From the NCBI GenBank assembly GCA_028386065.3, contig JAKUCV010004737.1, positions 1-64,000 on the forward strand: a DNA stretch of 64,000 nt. Reading direction: 5' to 3'. Within the stretch, counting starts at the first letter, position 1, and every line of letters begins with the position of its first letter. This document shows, piece after piece, positions 43,630-54,074 of the stretch. A program made the position numbers and the translations under genes. The DNA is from Turnera subulata. Taxonomy: Eukaryota > Streptophyta > Magnoliopsida > Malpighiales > Passifloraceae. The notes under the pieces are model-generated. The model saw nothing but the letters and a program-made list of their open reading frames with translations. It ran no database searches and was not told where the DNA came from.

Positions 43630-44035
43630 TTGTATTTTCTTTTTATAATTTATCAAAAATCAATGTATTATTTCCCTTTTATAAAATATCATATAATATT
43701 TTCCTTTTTATAAAATATCAAATGTCAATGTACTATTTCCTTTTTTATAAATTATCAATGTAATATTTCTATTCGCAATCAATATATTAATATTTCCCTT
43801 TGCATCAAAATATTAGCAATATTTATAATATTTGTATTTTCGCATATTATGGCATCATTTACCTCTTATGTGTATGTTCCGCGACAGCTGGCGTCCCTTG
43901 ACTGGATCCATAATGCACTAACTATATGATGTAAAATAATAAACAACTGGAGCGAACTATGCAAACAAGGACACAAACACACAAAGACTGCCCAACAAGA
44001 CCTAACGCCCGCTCCGCTACCAAAATGAAACGCCC
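43630..44035. other. AT-rich end of the LARD-like interior and primer site
   Basis: Degenerate repeats of 'atcaatgtaatatttcc' type, no ORF. The minus-strand TTTTGGTAGCGGAGCGGGCG (about 44016-44035) directly follows the 5' LTR end and is the probable primer-binding site. TGGTAGCGGAGC is the same 12-mer seen in the copia element's site. Confidence 0.6.
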
Positions 44036-46805
44036 CGACCCGTATTTACCGTACACAGTAAACACGTGCCGGAACTGTGACAACCCAACCCAAAATGACT
44101 CAGCATACAGTGTATAAAACAATAACTCGGCCCAACGGCCAAAATAGTGATACGACATAAATAACAAATCTGGCCCATTGGCCCAATAATAATTAAAAAC
44201 AGTGCACAGCGGAAGACTTAAATAACTCACTAACACTGTATGCGACACATGCAAACTATGGATCCAAGCCCGTCCAAGGGATAACGCTGCAGCCTGTCTG
44301 GAATGCACCAAACCTGTACATGAAACAACTCATCCTACGGGATGAAAGCCCGCAGGTGAGGGGTGAGTCCGAAGTGCTCACGACAATGGAAAGACGATCA
44401 ATATGGACACTAAGAATTACTCAAGTCCAAAAACAACAGTCAAACCAAAAGACTCAAATAAAACCAATTATCCAATTTTATCTTTCCGGGCCCCGTCACG
44501 GATAAGCTAGGGTCGTACCAGGTTATCAACCTGTTCCTGGTGCCAGATCAAAAAGAACCCGGGATCAACATCCCAATATCAAACTCAGGGATCAACATCC
44601 CAATCAAACCGGCATCAACATGCCCATCACAAGTAACCCAGATCATGGCACCACAAAACAGTCACAAACCATCCGGTCGTACCTCTACTTACCACGTGAC
44701 AATTATATACCGTCGTCAAAAACCAAACTCAGGGATCGACATCCCTAACCAAAATACCGAGGATCGACATCCTCATCACAGTTCATTATTAATCTGTTAT
44801 ACTTATTCCAAAAGACACAAAAAGTCGACACGGGATAAACATCCCAAAATACCAAACAGGACATCGGGATAGACATCCCGAGCCAAAACACAACAAAAGC
44901 ACAGCATCCAACAATGCAACAACACCAAATACAATAACCGAGTAATAAGGCACATATTGAAGGAAATCCATCCTCACCTTGGCCGATTACTCAACTTCGG
45001 AAATAATGACCGGTACGACGCCGGCTCCTCGGGAAACTGCCCGATATCCGAACCTATACAACAAGACCACATACACACACATAAATGCACATAAGAGTAT
45101 GTCATGATGCCAGTTACGTAATATACCCATCCCGGTTCTCATCTTATATTATTATCTTTTATCGAAAATAATTTTCCGAACGTATTTCCGAATATAATTT
45201 CGGTACCATACTTTAATTAAAATTATTTTCAAAATATATTTTCACAAAATAACTATAATTTACAAAATAATAATTTCCAAAATTTTCTAGAAAAATATTA
45301 ACCTATTTATAATTTCTAGAAAATATTTATAGCATTTATCTTTTCTAAATATATATACAATTTAATTTCCAACAAAATATAATTACTTTTAATTTACAAA
45401 ATACATATTCATATACATACACCAAAATCATAATTTCCAGATGAAATAGTATGCATACTAAATTTACAGAAATTATTTTCAAGGTATATATATATTTTCC
45501 TAATTAATAATAGTTTTTCAAAACAAAACTTAATTATTTATCAAAGTATATATATTTATATTTTCCTGAAAATACCATAATTAAATTGTCCATAATTTTA
45601 TCAAAATAAATATATAATTTTTTTTCCAAAATTAGTTTCCAGAAAATATATATATATTGTTTTGTTAAATTAAAAATAAATAAATAAATCGGACTGGGCC
45701 GAACAAGACCAAGCCCAGACCAAGGCAGCAGGCCCGCCAAGGTCCGGCCCAGCACCTGCCCAACCCGAGCCCAGTTCAACCAAGCCCACAACCCAAAACA
45801 AACACTGTGCAGGACCCGTCCAATCAAACGGGTCGGTTCTCAAACCCGTCGCTTACCTCGGGTTGCAGCGGCGGCGGCGCGACGACGAGACGCGAGGAAG
45901 GGAAGTGAGCTCACCAACGGAAGCGGCGAATGAAGGCGACTCCGTGGACAGTGGAACGGCGGCGCGAGGCGGCACGGTGGCTGAGAAGAGGCGCGGGTAG
46001 CTGGATCCGCGGGTCTGCACCTCGGGTCAACGCTCCTGGACGGCGCGTCTCACAGCGGCGTCGGGCGGAGGCGGCGGGGTTGGAATCGCGACGTGACGGC
46101 GAAGGCGATGGTGGCGTCGGTGCGGCGAGATGCGGCCCAGAACACTCCGGCGAGCACAGTAACCCGGAGGCGCCTGGGTGACAGACTGTTCACCATTTTT
46201 TTCTTTTTTTTCTTTTTTTCGTATTTTCTTCTTCTTTTTCCTATTTTTCTGATTTCTTTTTTTTCCTCTTTTTTTTCTATTTTTTTCTAATTTTCTGATT
46301 GGTTGTTCTCTTTTTTTTATTGTTTTCTTCCTTTCCTTTTTTTTTCTTTTTCTTCTTCTTCTTTTTTTTTTCTTTTTCTCTCTTTTCTTTTTTTCTCTCC
46401 TTTTTCTCTCTTTTTTTTTTCTTCTCTTCTTCCTTTTTTTCTTCTTCTCTTCTGCCTTCTCCCGGTTCTGCTTCTTTTATAAACTGAAAATTTACTATTT
46501 AACATGTGAATTACAATAATTCAATTCGTCCTCATTACGGGCGAATCCGATCCGGACCAGAAAATAACCGATACCTCCTTAGTTATTTTCCGGTGTGATT
46601 TTCCGAGAAATTCCGGAACCCGAAAAATACCAACTTAGTTCCGAAAAATTCACGGGAAAATCACGAGCGCGGAAAATCCTCGGTTTCGAAAAACGACTCC
46701 CGATTTACCTTGAATTAATTACCCAAGATTAATTCAACAGTAAATCACGGTAAATAGACTTTTACAGTCCGGTAAAAATCCAAAATTTTTACCCGGGCTG
46801 TTACA
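44036..46805 (-). repeat. Long LTR, right copy (5' LTR)
   Basis: 2,770 bp. It shares near-identity with the left LTR only over the right-hand roughly 1.7 kb. The left-hand roughly 1.1 kb contains tandem phrases 'gggatcaacatccc' and 'gggatagacatcccg' (44560-44890) that the left LTR lacks. Confidence 0.85.
44555..44885. repeat. Short palindromic 'GGGAT.NACATCCC' repeats
   Basis: About seven degenerate copies of GGGAT(C/A)(A/G)ACATCCC, each a near-palindrome, lie within the right LTR at irregular spacing. They occur in one LTR only. Confidence 0.65.
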
Positions 46806-47034
46806 ATACTAATATTATAATAAAAATATTCCAGATTTTGGAAACAACAATGATATTTGACTATATTATTTTTCTTTTAAAAAATTATTTACAAGATCTT
46901 TTCATTTATATATTATTTAACGTAAGGGATATAATAAGAAACTAAACAATCATTATGGTTTTAAAATTTTAAAACAATTCTTAATTTGAAATAAATAACA
47001 ACTCCTAAAACAACTATTATTATGGAAGGGGGAG

Positions 47035-47602
47035 TATAAAACAAGTCATAATATTTTTGATGAAGCATGTGTCGAGTGAGAGTTCTAGTTTTGATTGGTG
47101 AGCCAAGCTTGTAAGATTGGAAATGGCATCCCATATGCAAAAAAATGAACCCAAACTATGTATTCGCCCTTCTAACTAGACTTATGCTGCATCTGTATTA
47201 TTTGAATGATCAATTTTATATCTTTCTGTCAGAAAAAGAGTCTACTGTGTATTAAAGGGAGTTATATGATATATGTTCCTAAAAAAAAAAAAGGAATTAT
47301 ATATATATATGGACTTGAACCTTTACTTGGTCAAGTCATGGGCATGAATCGACACCTATTCGCCTAAATTTATCATAGAAACCGATATACAAACAATAGA
47401 TATGTACCTACCATTAGAATGAGCTAAATACATAGGCTTCCATGTCTTACCGACAAAAAAAAAAAAAGAGAGGCTTTCATTAGATCTATATATGAAAACA
47501 AAATTATCTTAATTTGCATAGAAATAAAATTTTTAAATTTGATATCAATCCTTACTATATATAATATGAAAAATGTCCTAAACACAAAGAACAACCACCG
47601 GG
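47035..47602. other. Intergenic DNA before the MULE
   Basis: AT-rich with short poly-A and TA runs. No gene recognised. Confidence 0.6.
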
Positions 47603-47895
47603 GGACTAATGTCATGTTTGGTCCCTGTGTTGCCCTTTGAAATTGGATTTGGTCCCTGTGTTGAGATTCGATCGTTTTGCGTCCCTCTATTGCCTCCGTT
47701 TAACATGTTTTGGTCCGAGGTCCCGAAATCCGGCGAAGTCTGCTGACGTGGCAACTTTTCCGCAGCCACGTCAGCAAATTTGGGCCCACTTGTCAGAACC
47801 CATCTTCAAACCCAAATCCACCCACCCGTACCCGTTCGCTGACCCGACTCGACCCATCCGATTTTCTGTGTCCCAAAAATACCCCTCCTCACACA
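47603..47895 (+). repeat. MULE left terminal inverted repeat
   Basis: Inverted copy of 54075-54367. It includes a 'gacgtggcaacttttccgcagccacgtcagc' type sub-hairpin near 47740-47780. The same frame readings appear on opposite strands at the two ends, which explains the matching ORF shadows. Confidence 0.92.
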
Positions 47896-48863
47896 CACAT
47901 CGGGCTTTCAAATGGCAACACCAACAATTAACTAAATAGCCCACTCAATTAAAGCTAACCACGGGAAATCCCCAATTCAAGAGCCCTCTCCATGAAAGCC
48001 CTAATTTAATTCAATTATGATTTTGCAATTCGAAAACCCTAACTCACAAACCCTCAATCAACAAAGGGAGCCCCAACTCGCAAATCCGATGTGACGAAGC
48101 AATTCCCCAAATGCAAACCGAAAACCCTAAGTCACACGACGACGACGGCCGGCAACAGGGAGGCGAAGCAAACGCAGAAGAATCGAAGTCAAGCAGTGAA
48201 GCGAAGTAGCGAACCGAGAAGAATCGGACCCAAAAGAAGAATGGAAGGCAGAAGTTAGTAAACCCAAATCCCTCTGTTGTCTCTGTTCCAGTAAACCCTA
48301 ATGTAATTGGAGGAGTTTGTGTACAAGTCGATGATGCTTGAAAAGTGAAGGAGGGAGGTGGGAGGAAAGCAAGCTATAGAAGTGAGGTTTGAAAAGGTAC
48401 GGTGATGGAGTTGTTTAGAGCTGTACTATGTGATTTTTTTAAAATGCTTTTAGAAAGTTTTCCCACATGGCGATTTGGACGGTTCTGGGTGGCACACTGT
48501 GTGCAACTTTCTTTTTGGAGATTAGTGGATGTGAAATTGCTTGTTTGTGGTGTGTCGAGGTTTGCTTACAGATTCCATTTTCACTTTTGTATTTTTTTCT
48601 TTTCAATAATCTAATGAATCTCTGCCCGACAGGGAATCCAAGCAGAGCTTTTTGCTGGTGGTCCCAAGAGCAGCTGCTCCAAAACTGTCGAAATCTCCAG
48701 GTGCCCAAATTCACTGCATGCCCTTAAAATATCCATAGACTCTTGCATCTTGAATTGTTTTTTCGCTTGATGGTTGTAATTATTAAAGAATAGCAAAGTT
48801 TGTCTTTATTCTATGTCATTTGTTTACTAGTAACATTGTGTCCCTTGGTTGTTGTTGTGCAGC
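47896..48863 (+). other. Leader of the MULE transposase gene
   Basis: No coding exon supported. It ends with a 'gttgttgtgcag|c' acceptor two bases before the transposase ATG, so the 5' leader is probably spliced. Confidence 0.5.
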
Positions 48864-51800
48864 ATGGGTGTAGACAGTGTTACTTTAAAATATAGGATTG
48901 GGGGGGCACTAGTTAAAGGGAGAAAGGTATGGAAGTATGTAGGAGGGGAGTCCAAAGTTGCGGAGGAGGGTGTTGATCAACTTGATTATCGAGGTCTTCT
49001 TAATTTGTGTGAGCAATTCGGGTATAAAAACCCTGATGAGTTATGGTATAGAAACCCAGCTCTAGGAGTGTCATTAAAGGTTAGCTTGAGAGAGGTTCGA
49101 GGTACTAATGACACCTTCGGGCCCTTTTTGCATACATGTATTGAAAGGGATGTGGTAGAGATTTATGTCACACATTCAGAGCATGATCACCCGATGTTGA
49201 CAACTGAGAGGCCTGAAGTTGTGTGTAAGGCACTAGGATATGATGAATGGGGGAGAAGAAGAAGTGACCAGCAGCAAGTGGTAGGTGGGAGTAATGACAA
49301 CCTGCATGCCAGAGAATTAAATGAGGTTGCTGATGGGGTCAATGCAGACTTAATTGCGACTCAAACAAGTGCAGTTTGCGGCATAAATATTGGGGAGAAG
49401 CAGGGTGTGGTAAGTAGTGATGTAGTCAATGTAGATAAGCAGGGAGATGCTGAAGAAGATGACTTGAACTCGGAGTCCGAATCAGAGGCAGAAGGCTACA
49501 TTGATGATGAAGGGGTAGGACAAGATTATTATATGCATGTCCCCTACCTATCTGACAACATGATGCACAGAACCTGGAAGAAGCAAACCAAGGGGAGACA
49601 GGTCAACAACAAGCAGCAAATCAGGGAGAGACAGGTCAACAACAAGCAGCAAACCAAGGGGAGACAGGTCAACAACAAGAAGCAAAAGAAGGTGATGCAG
49701 TTGCTGAAGAACTACCTGGGAACAATGCAAACAGTACTGGGAATGATGAAGGCATGCCTTTTGCAAGGGGTGCAGAGGTGTATTTCGGTTCAGATGAGGA
49801 TGTAAGTTACCATGCAAACTCAGAAAATGAACCTGACAATGAAGGACATGCTGCTGAAGTTGATGAAGTTGGTGAAGTTATTGGTGGTCAGCAAGGAGAA
49901 GTTATTGGTGGTCAGCAAGGAGAAGTTGAAGTTGAAGTTGATATAGGTGCTGGAGGTCAGCGAGGTGATGTACAAGGTGATATTGGTATTCATGATGTTT
50001 GTGGGGCTGATGCTAGGGTGGCAAGTAATCAGCCTAGATATGGTAGGCCCCTATTTTTTCAAAATGGCATGATTTTTAAAAGTAAGCAAGAGTTTAAAGA
50101 TGCTGTAGGGGAGCTGGCAATTTTTGACCATAGGGACATTAGGTTTGCAAAAAACGACAAAGATAGGTGTCGGGCAGTGTGCAAAGAGGAGGGGTGTGAC
50201 TGGGCTATTTTATGCTCCCCTGACCAAGATAATAGGTGGGTGGTGAAGACATATGAGCCCTCTCATTCCTGTGAAGTCACCTTTAGGAATAAGAGGCTTA
50301 CTGCTAAGAAGCTTGCTGCACATTACATCAAAAGCAGAGGCTGGAGTGCACTTGATATGAGGCCAAGGGATGTCATAGAAGCTGCAAATCTTGACTTTGG
50401 TATCACCATTACCAAAGCAATGGGTCTAAGTACTAAAAACAAGATTAAGCAAATATTTGATGGAGATGTTGTTCATGAATTTGAAGTACTTCATGACTAT
50501 GCTGCAGCACTTAGATCTACAAATCCCGGGAGCTGTGTGCAACTGGAATCAGTGGGTGGGGTTTTTAAAAGGATATATGTGTGTTTTGATGCACTTAGGA
50601 AGGGATTCAAAGATGGATGCAGACCCATTCTAGGCTTGGATAGGTGCTTTCTGAAGGGGAAGTTTAGGGGTCAACTGCTGGCTGCAATTGGGCGAGATGG
50701 GAACAACCAAATGTATCCCCTAGCCTGGGCAGTAGTTGTGCGAGAAAATTTTGACAATTGGAGATGGTTTCTGCTATGGTTGTTGGATGATATTGGGGTA
50801 AGACAAGGTGATGGAACTGGTTTTAGCTTTATATCCGATCAACAAAAGGTACTTGCCATGGTTCCTTAGATGTTTATGCTAGTTTTACTTGGTTTTACCT
50901 TTAATTAGAATTGGCATCTAACTTGCTATGAGTGTTATTAGGGTTTGGCTGCTGCACTCCGAGAACTAGTCCCAAATGCAGAGCATAGGAGATGTGCTCG
51001 CCACATCTTTGCGAAGTGGAGGAAAACCAACCGTGGCGATGGTCTACACAGACAATTCTGGGCCACTTGCAAAGCTTCAAATGAGGCAGATTTTAACCTA
51101 GAACTAGAGAAGTTGGGTGAGGAATCCAAGAAAGAATTCGTCATGGTTAATCCAGCAACATGGTGCAGAGCATTCCATGGTACACATTGTCACAGTGACA
51201 TAGTGGACAACAACCTTTGTGAAACCTTTAATGGTTTCATCCTTGATGCAAGGTTGAAGTGTGTTGTTGGATTGCTCGAAGAAATCAGGATGCAAGTGAT
51301 GGCGAGAAATGCAGATAGGCCCAAACTACTGAGCCGGTTCCACAATGGTGTATCACCAAGTGCATGGGGTAAGGTTCAGGACAATAGAGCAAAAGCTGTA
51401 TGGATGAGAATTGTCTTTAATGGGGACCAAGGTTGGGAAGTTACAGATCCTTCTTCTGGAGACAGGTAGTATGTACTTTGATTTATTTCTGTATTCCTTT
51501 TGTTTCCGTTTCAATATTATGTCTAACTCTGTTATGTCATAATAGGTATGTAGTGAATGTGGGGAGACGCACCTGCATCTGTAGGTCGTGGGATTTAACT
51601 GGGATCCCATGCGCACATGCTATGTGTGTTATTGGATCCAAAAAGTGGAGCGCAGAAAACTATATCTCCCACTGGTACAAATCTGATGCATTCACCAAGA
51701 CATATCAATTCATGCTTCAGCCTGTACCTGGAGAGAAATTCTGGCCAAAAACAAACCAAGAGAGGTTGAAGGCTCCTGTCATTGAATCAACCAGGCTGCC

Positions 51801-52736
51801 TGGAAGGCCAAAGGTGAAAAGATATATGGATCAATATGAAGCTACAGAAGGCAAGAAATTGACAAGGAGAGGCCACAAAAAGAGATGTGGAATTTGCCAC
51901 ATATTAGGCCACACAAGACCTTTCTGTCCAACCCTTAAGGTTTGTTGATTTACTTATGATTGTCTTAATTTTATTTTTAATGTACATTCCCCACAACCAA
52001 TAACTATATGTGTTATGAATAATTGTTCATAGAATGCCAATGCAAATGGAAATGCAAGTTCTGGGGTTGAAGCACCTAGCACTGACATGCACAACAATAA
52101 AGAGGTTTATTTCTGTGTAATTATTGATACATTGTTACTTCATTTCACCTATAGTCTTCGCAACATTGATTTCTAACTTTGTTATAATTGGTTGCATATA
52201 GAATGCCACTGCCACTCCTAGGGTTGATGTAAATACCACTACCAATGCTACAACCGCTGATGTTTCTGCCGTTAGTGCATCTGTTCCTAGAAGCCCTAGA
52301 ATGCTCAGGAAAAACACAAGTGATTCTGGATCTGTAGCGAGAAAAAGCAACTCTGATGTAGTTGGCAGCAAAGGCGATAGTGAGAATCATGGGATAATGG
52401 ATTATGAGCAACATAGGCTACGAAAAATAGCACAGAACAAAGCAAAATTGGGGACATTCGGTTTGAAGCAAACTACTACCAAACCCAAGTCATCTAAGAA
52501 AGCAAATGCACATGGCAATGTAAGTGTTGAAAACCATCTTTCTCTATTTAATTTCATTTTTTGACATGGCATGTTAATTGATTTTTTTTTGCGGATTCCC
52601 ATACTTGCAGGGAGGCTCACACAAACATGTGTCTGTGCATAATAAGAGAACCCAACAACTCTTAGCAAGTGCAAGTGATGTTGCACCAGATCGGGAACCA
52701 AAGAGGAGGAGAATAGTGACTAGGAGCATGACTTAG
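48864..52736 (+). pseudogene. MuDR-type transposase gene with one apparent frameshift
   Basis: Six exons: 48864-50848, 50942-51465, 51546-51939, 52033-52104, 52202-52519 and 52611-52736, all with GT-AG borders, about 1,139 residues. In order: a PB1-like N-terminal domain (VTLKYRIGGALVKGRKVWKY), acidic and Gln-rich repeats (ANQGETGQQQ three times), and a MuDR DNA-binding zinc domain (RFAKNDKDRCRAVCKEEGCD). The MULE DDE core follows (LGLDRCFLKG; SFISDQQKGL across an intron; NNLCETFNGF), then a SWIM zinc finger (CICRSWDLTGIPCAHAMCVI), then a CCHC knuckle (CGICHILGHTRPFC). The catalytic residues and both zinc fingers look complete. Near 49555-49570 the reading must shift frame (exon 1 is one base short of a multiple of three). 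That is either a 1-bp deletion or a small unrecognised intron. Confidence 0.85.
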
Positions 52737-53352
52737 AACATAGAATTAGTTATGTACTTCTGATGTAGTATTGACTGTTGGATGATATGGAAGGGAATGT
52801 AATGGATTCACTATCCTGGATGCCATTCACATGTATTTTGTCTTGTCTTTGAACTCAGTAGATTGAGAAACTATGACATGTTTTGTATGGATTGGTTGAT
52901 GGCTAAATTATGATAATTTCACTTTTGGGCCACTTGCTTGTGTTCTATTTGTGGACTTTGTTGCAACCTTCGTGTTTTTGATGCAACCTTTGATGTGTTT
53001 TTGTGCAAGATTTTGCTGCAAAATTAACCATATTTGCAGCTTCATGTTAATGTCATCCTATCTATTCCTCCTTCTCCCCCCAAGTTATTCATCGTTGATT
53101 CTTAACCTACCAATACCAAAGATCATTACTTCCACACCCAATAACTGCAACGCCATAATGAAGCTCTCATCAAAATTGGAAACCATTTCTACCACTGTAA
53201 TTAATAGCAGCAACAGAGACAGTTTGGTGGGCTACTGCTTGCATTCATGCCTTCTCATTTAAACTGAATGACATTCATTGCTTAGAAAAACATCAACAAC
53301 ACATTACAGCAAAATGACAACGAAATTTATTCCTTCAAACATTACAAATCGA
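52737..53352. other. Intergenic spacer between the two convergent MULE genes
   Basis: Holds both 3' UTRs. No ORF of note. Confidence 0.6.
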
Positions 53353-53883
53353 TTACGCCAACAGATTCATAACAAATAATACAACTACAATAAAAAATGT
53401 CAAACCCAACACATGGGCATTCATAAAGAAATTCATGAAACCATTTTTTCTTTCTGCCATTGGAACATCTATCAGCTTTTGCTTCAAGTCCCTAACTTGC
53501 ATCTTCAGCTCCTGCACCTCCATCGAAAGATTGACATTCTCGCGCTGCAACCTTTCATTCTCAATGCGTAGCTCCGTCTCGTTATCCCTCAGATCTCTAA
53601 TCACCTCACGAGCTCTTCCCACAATCGGCTCATCAGCCCAAACAAAAAACCCACAGTGACGGCGACCGCATCGATGGAATCGCATACCAGGATGCTCATT
53701 AGTCCACGATGTCCACTGTGGAGACTTCTTGCCGCAATGACACATAATTGCAGGTCCCTCATAACTGTAGTTTGGCCTCTGTCTTCCATATGCCGTGATT
53801 CGTTTCCTGCTGGTTATAGCAACTCCCTTTGTTGCAGACGAACCTGATGACCCTTGGGAATTGGGCGACCACTGCGAAGCCAT
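53353..53883 (-). CDS. GRF zinc-finger, coiled-coil, tail-anchored protein
   Basis: 176 residues from the ATG at 53883 (MASQWSPNSQGSSGS). After a Ser-rich N-terminus comes a GRF-type zinc finger (about residues 45-90): CHCGKKSPQWTSWT, then GMRFHRCGRRHCGFFVW, with the CxC...C...C pattern and FF-W end. A Leu/Glu-rich coiled coil follows (about 95-145: RDNETELRIENERLQREN, LSMEVQELKMQVRDLKQKL). The last roughly 25 residues (VLGLTFFIVVVLFVMNLL) are a single membrane segment, so a C-terminal anchor is likely. GRF fingers bind single-stranded nucleic acid in DNA-repair proteins, and plants have many small uncharacterised GRF-coil-membrane proteins of this layout. It lies inside the MULE terminal repeats, convergent with the transposase, with no stops. 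Upstream readings into the TIR are not coding. Confidence 0.85.
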   Translation of the reverse strand: MASQWSPNSQGSSGSSATKGVAITSRKRITAYGRQRPNYSYEGPAIMCHCGKKSPQWTSWTNEHPGMRFHRCGRRHCGFFVWADEPIVGRAREVIRDLRDNETELRIENERLQRENVNLSMEVQELKMQVRDLKQKLIDVPMAERKNGFMNFFMNAHVLGLTFFIVVVLFVMNLLA

Positions 53884-54074
53884 TGCAGCTTGACAAATAA
53901 GGGTACGATGAAGCTTCGATTTTTTAGCAAAAGACAGTAGAAGAGAGGTTGAAGAAAAGGGCAGCAGTGGAGAAGAGAGGGGGAAGGGAGGCGACCAGAT
54001 AAGAAGAGGAGAAGAAGAATAAAGAAAAAAAACGAGATTGTGATTTTTGTTACAATTTTTAAGGTTTTTTAGTG

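Larger units (their letters stand above)
38632..46805 (-). mobile_element. Long-LTR retroelement without gag-pol (LARD-like)
   Basis: The LTRs at 38632-41552 (2,921 bp) and 44036-46805 (2,770 bp) bound a 2,483-bp internal region. ATACT flanks both sides (38627-38631, 46806-46810), so this is one insertion. On the minus strand the LTR reads TGTAACAGCCCGGG...GGGGCGTTTCA. It is followed by TTTTGGTAGCGGAGC (primer-binding-like), and AAGGTGGGTAGTC precedes the other LTR (polypurine-like). Such TGTAAC-type starts and 'gacgaaatt...aaggtggg' tails are typical of plant Ty3/gypsy chromoviruses. No gag, protease, RT or integrase is present. Instead, plus-strand ORFs (antisense to the LTRs) fill the interior. 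The size and absence of coding domains fit a large retrotransposon derivative. Confidence 0.85.
38589..47034. mobile_element. Stowaway-like MITE split by the LTR element
   Basis: The left end CTCCCTTCCTCCGTT (38589, after TA) and the inverted right end ...GGAAGGGGGAG (ends 47034, before TA) fit the CTCCCTCCGT-type terminal repeats of Stowaway/Tc1-mariner MITEs. Removing the LTR element (38632-46805) and one ATACT copy leaves a MITE of about 270 bp. The LTR element therefore landed inside an older MITE. Confidence 0.65.
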
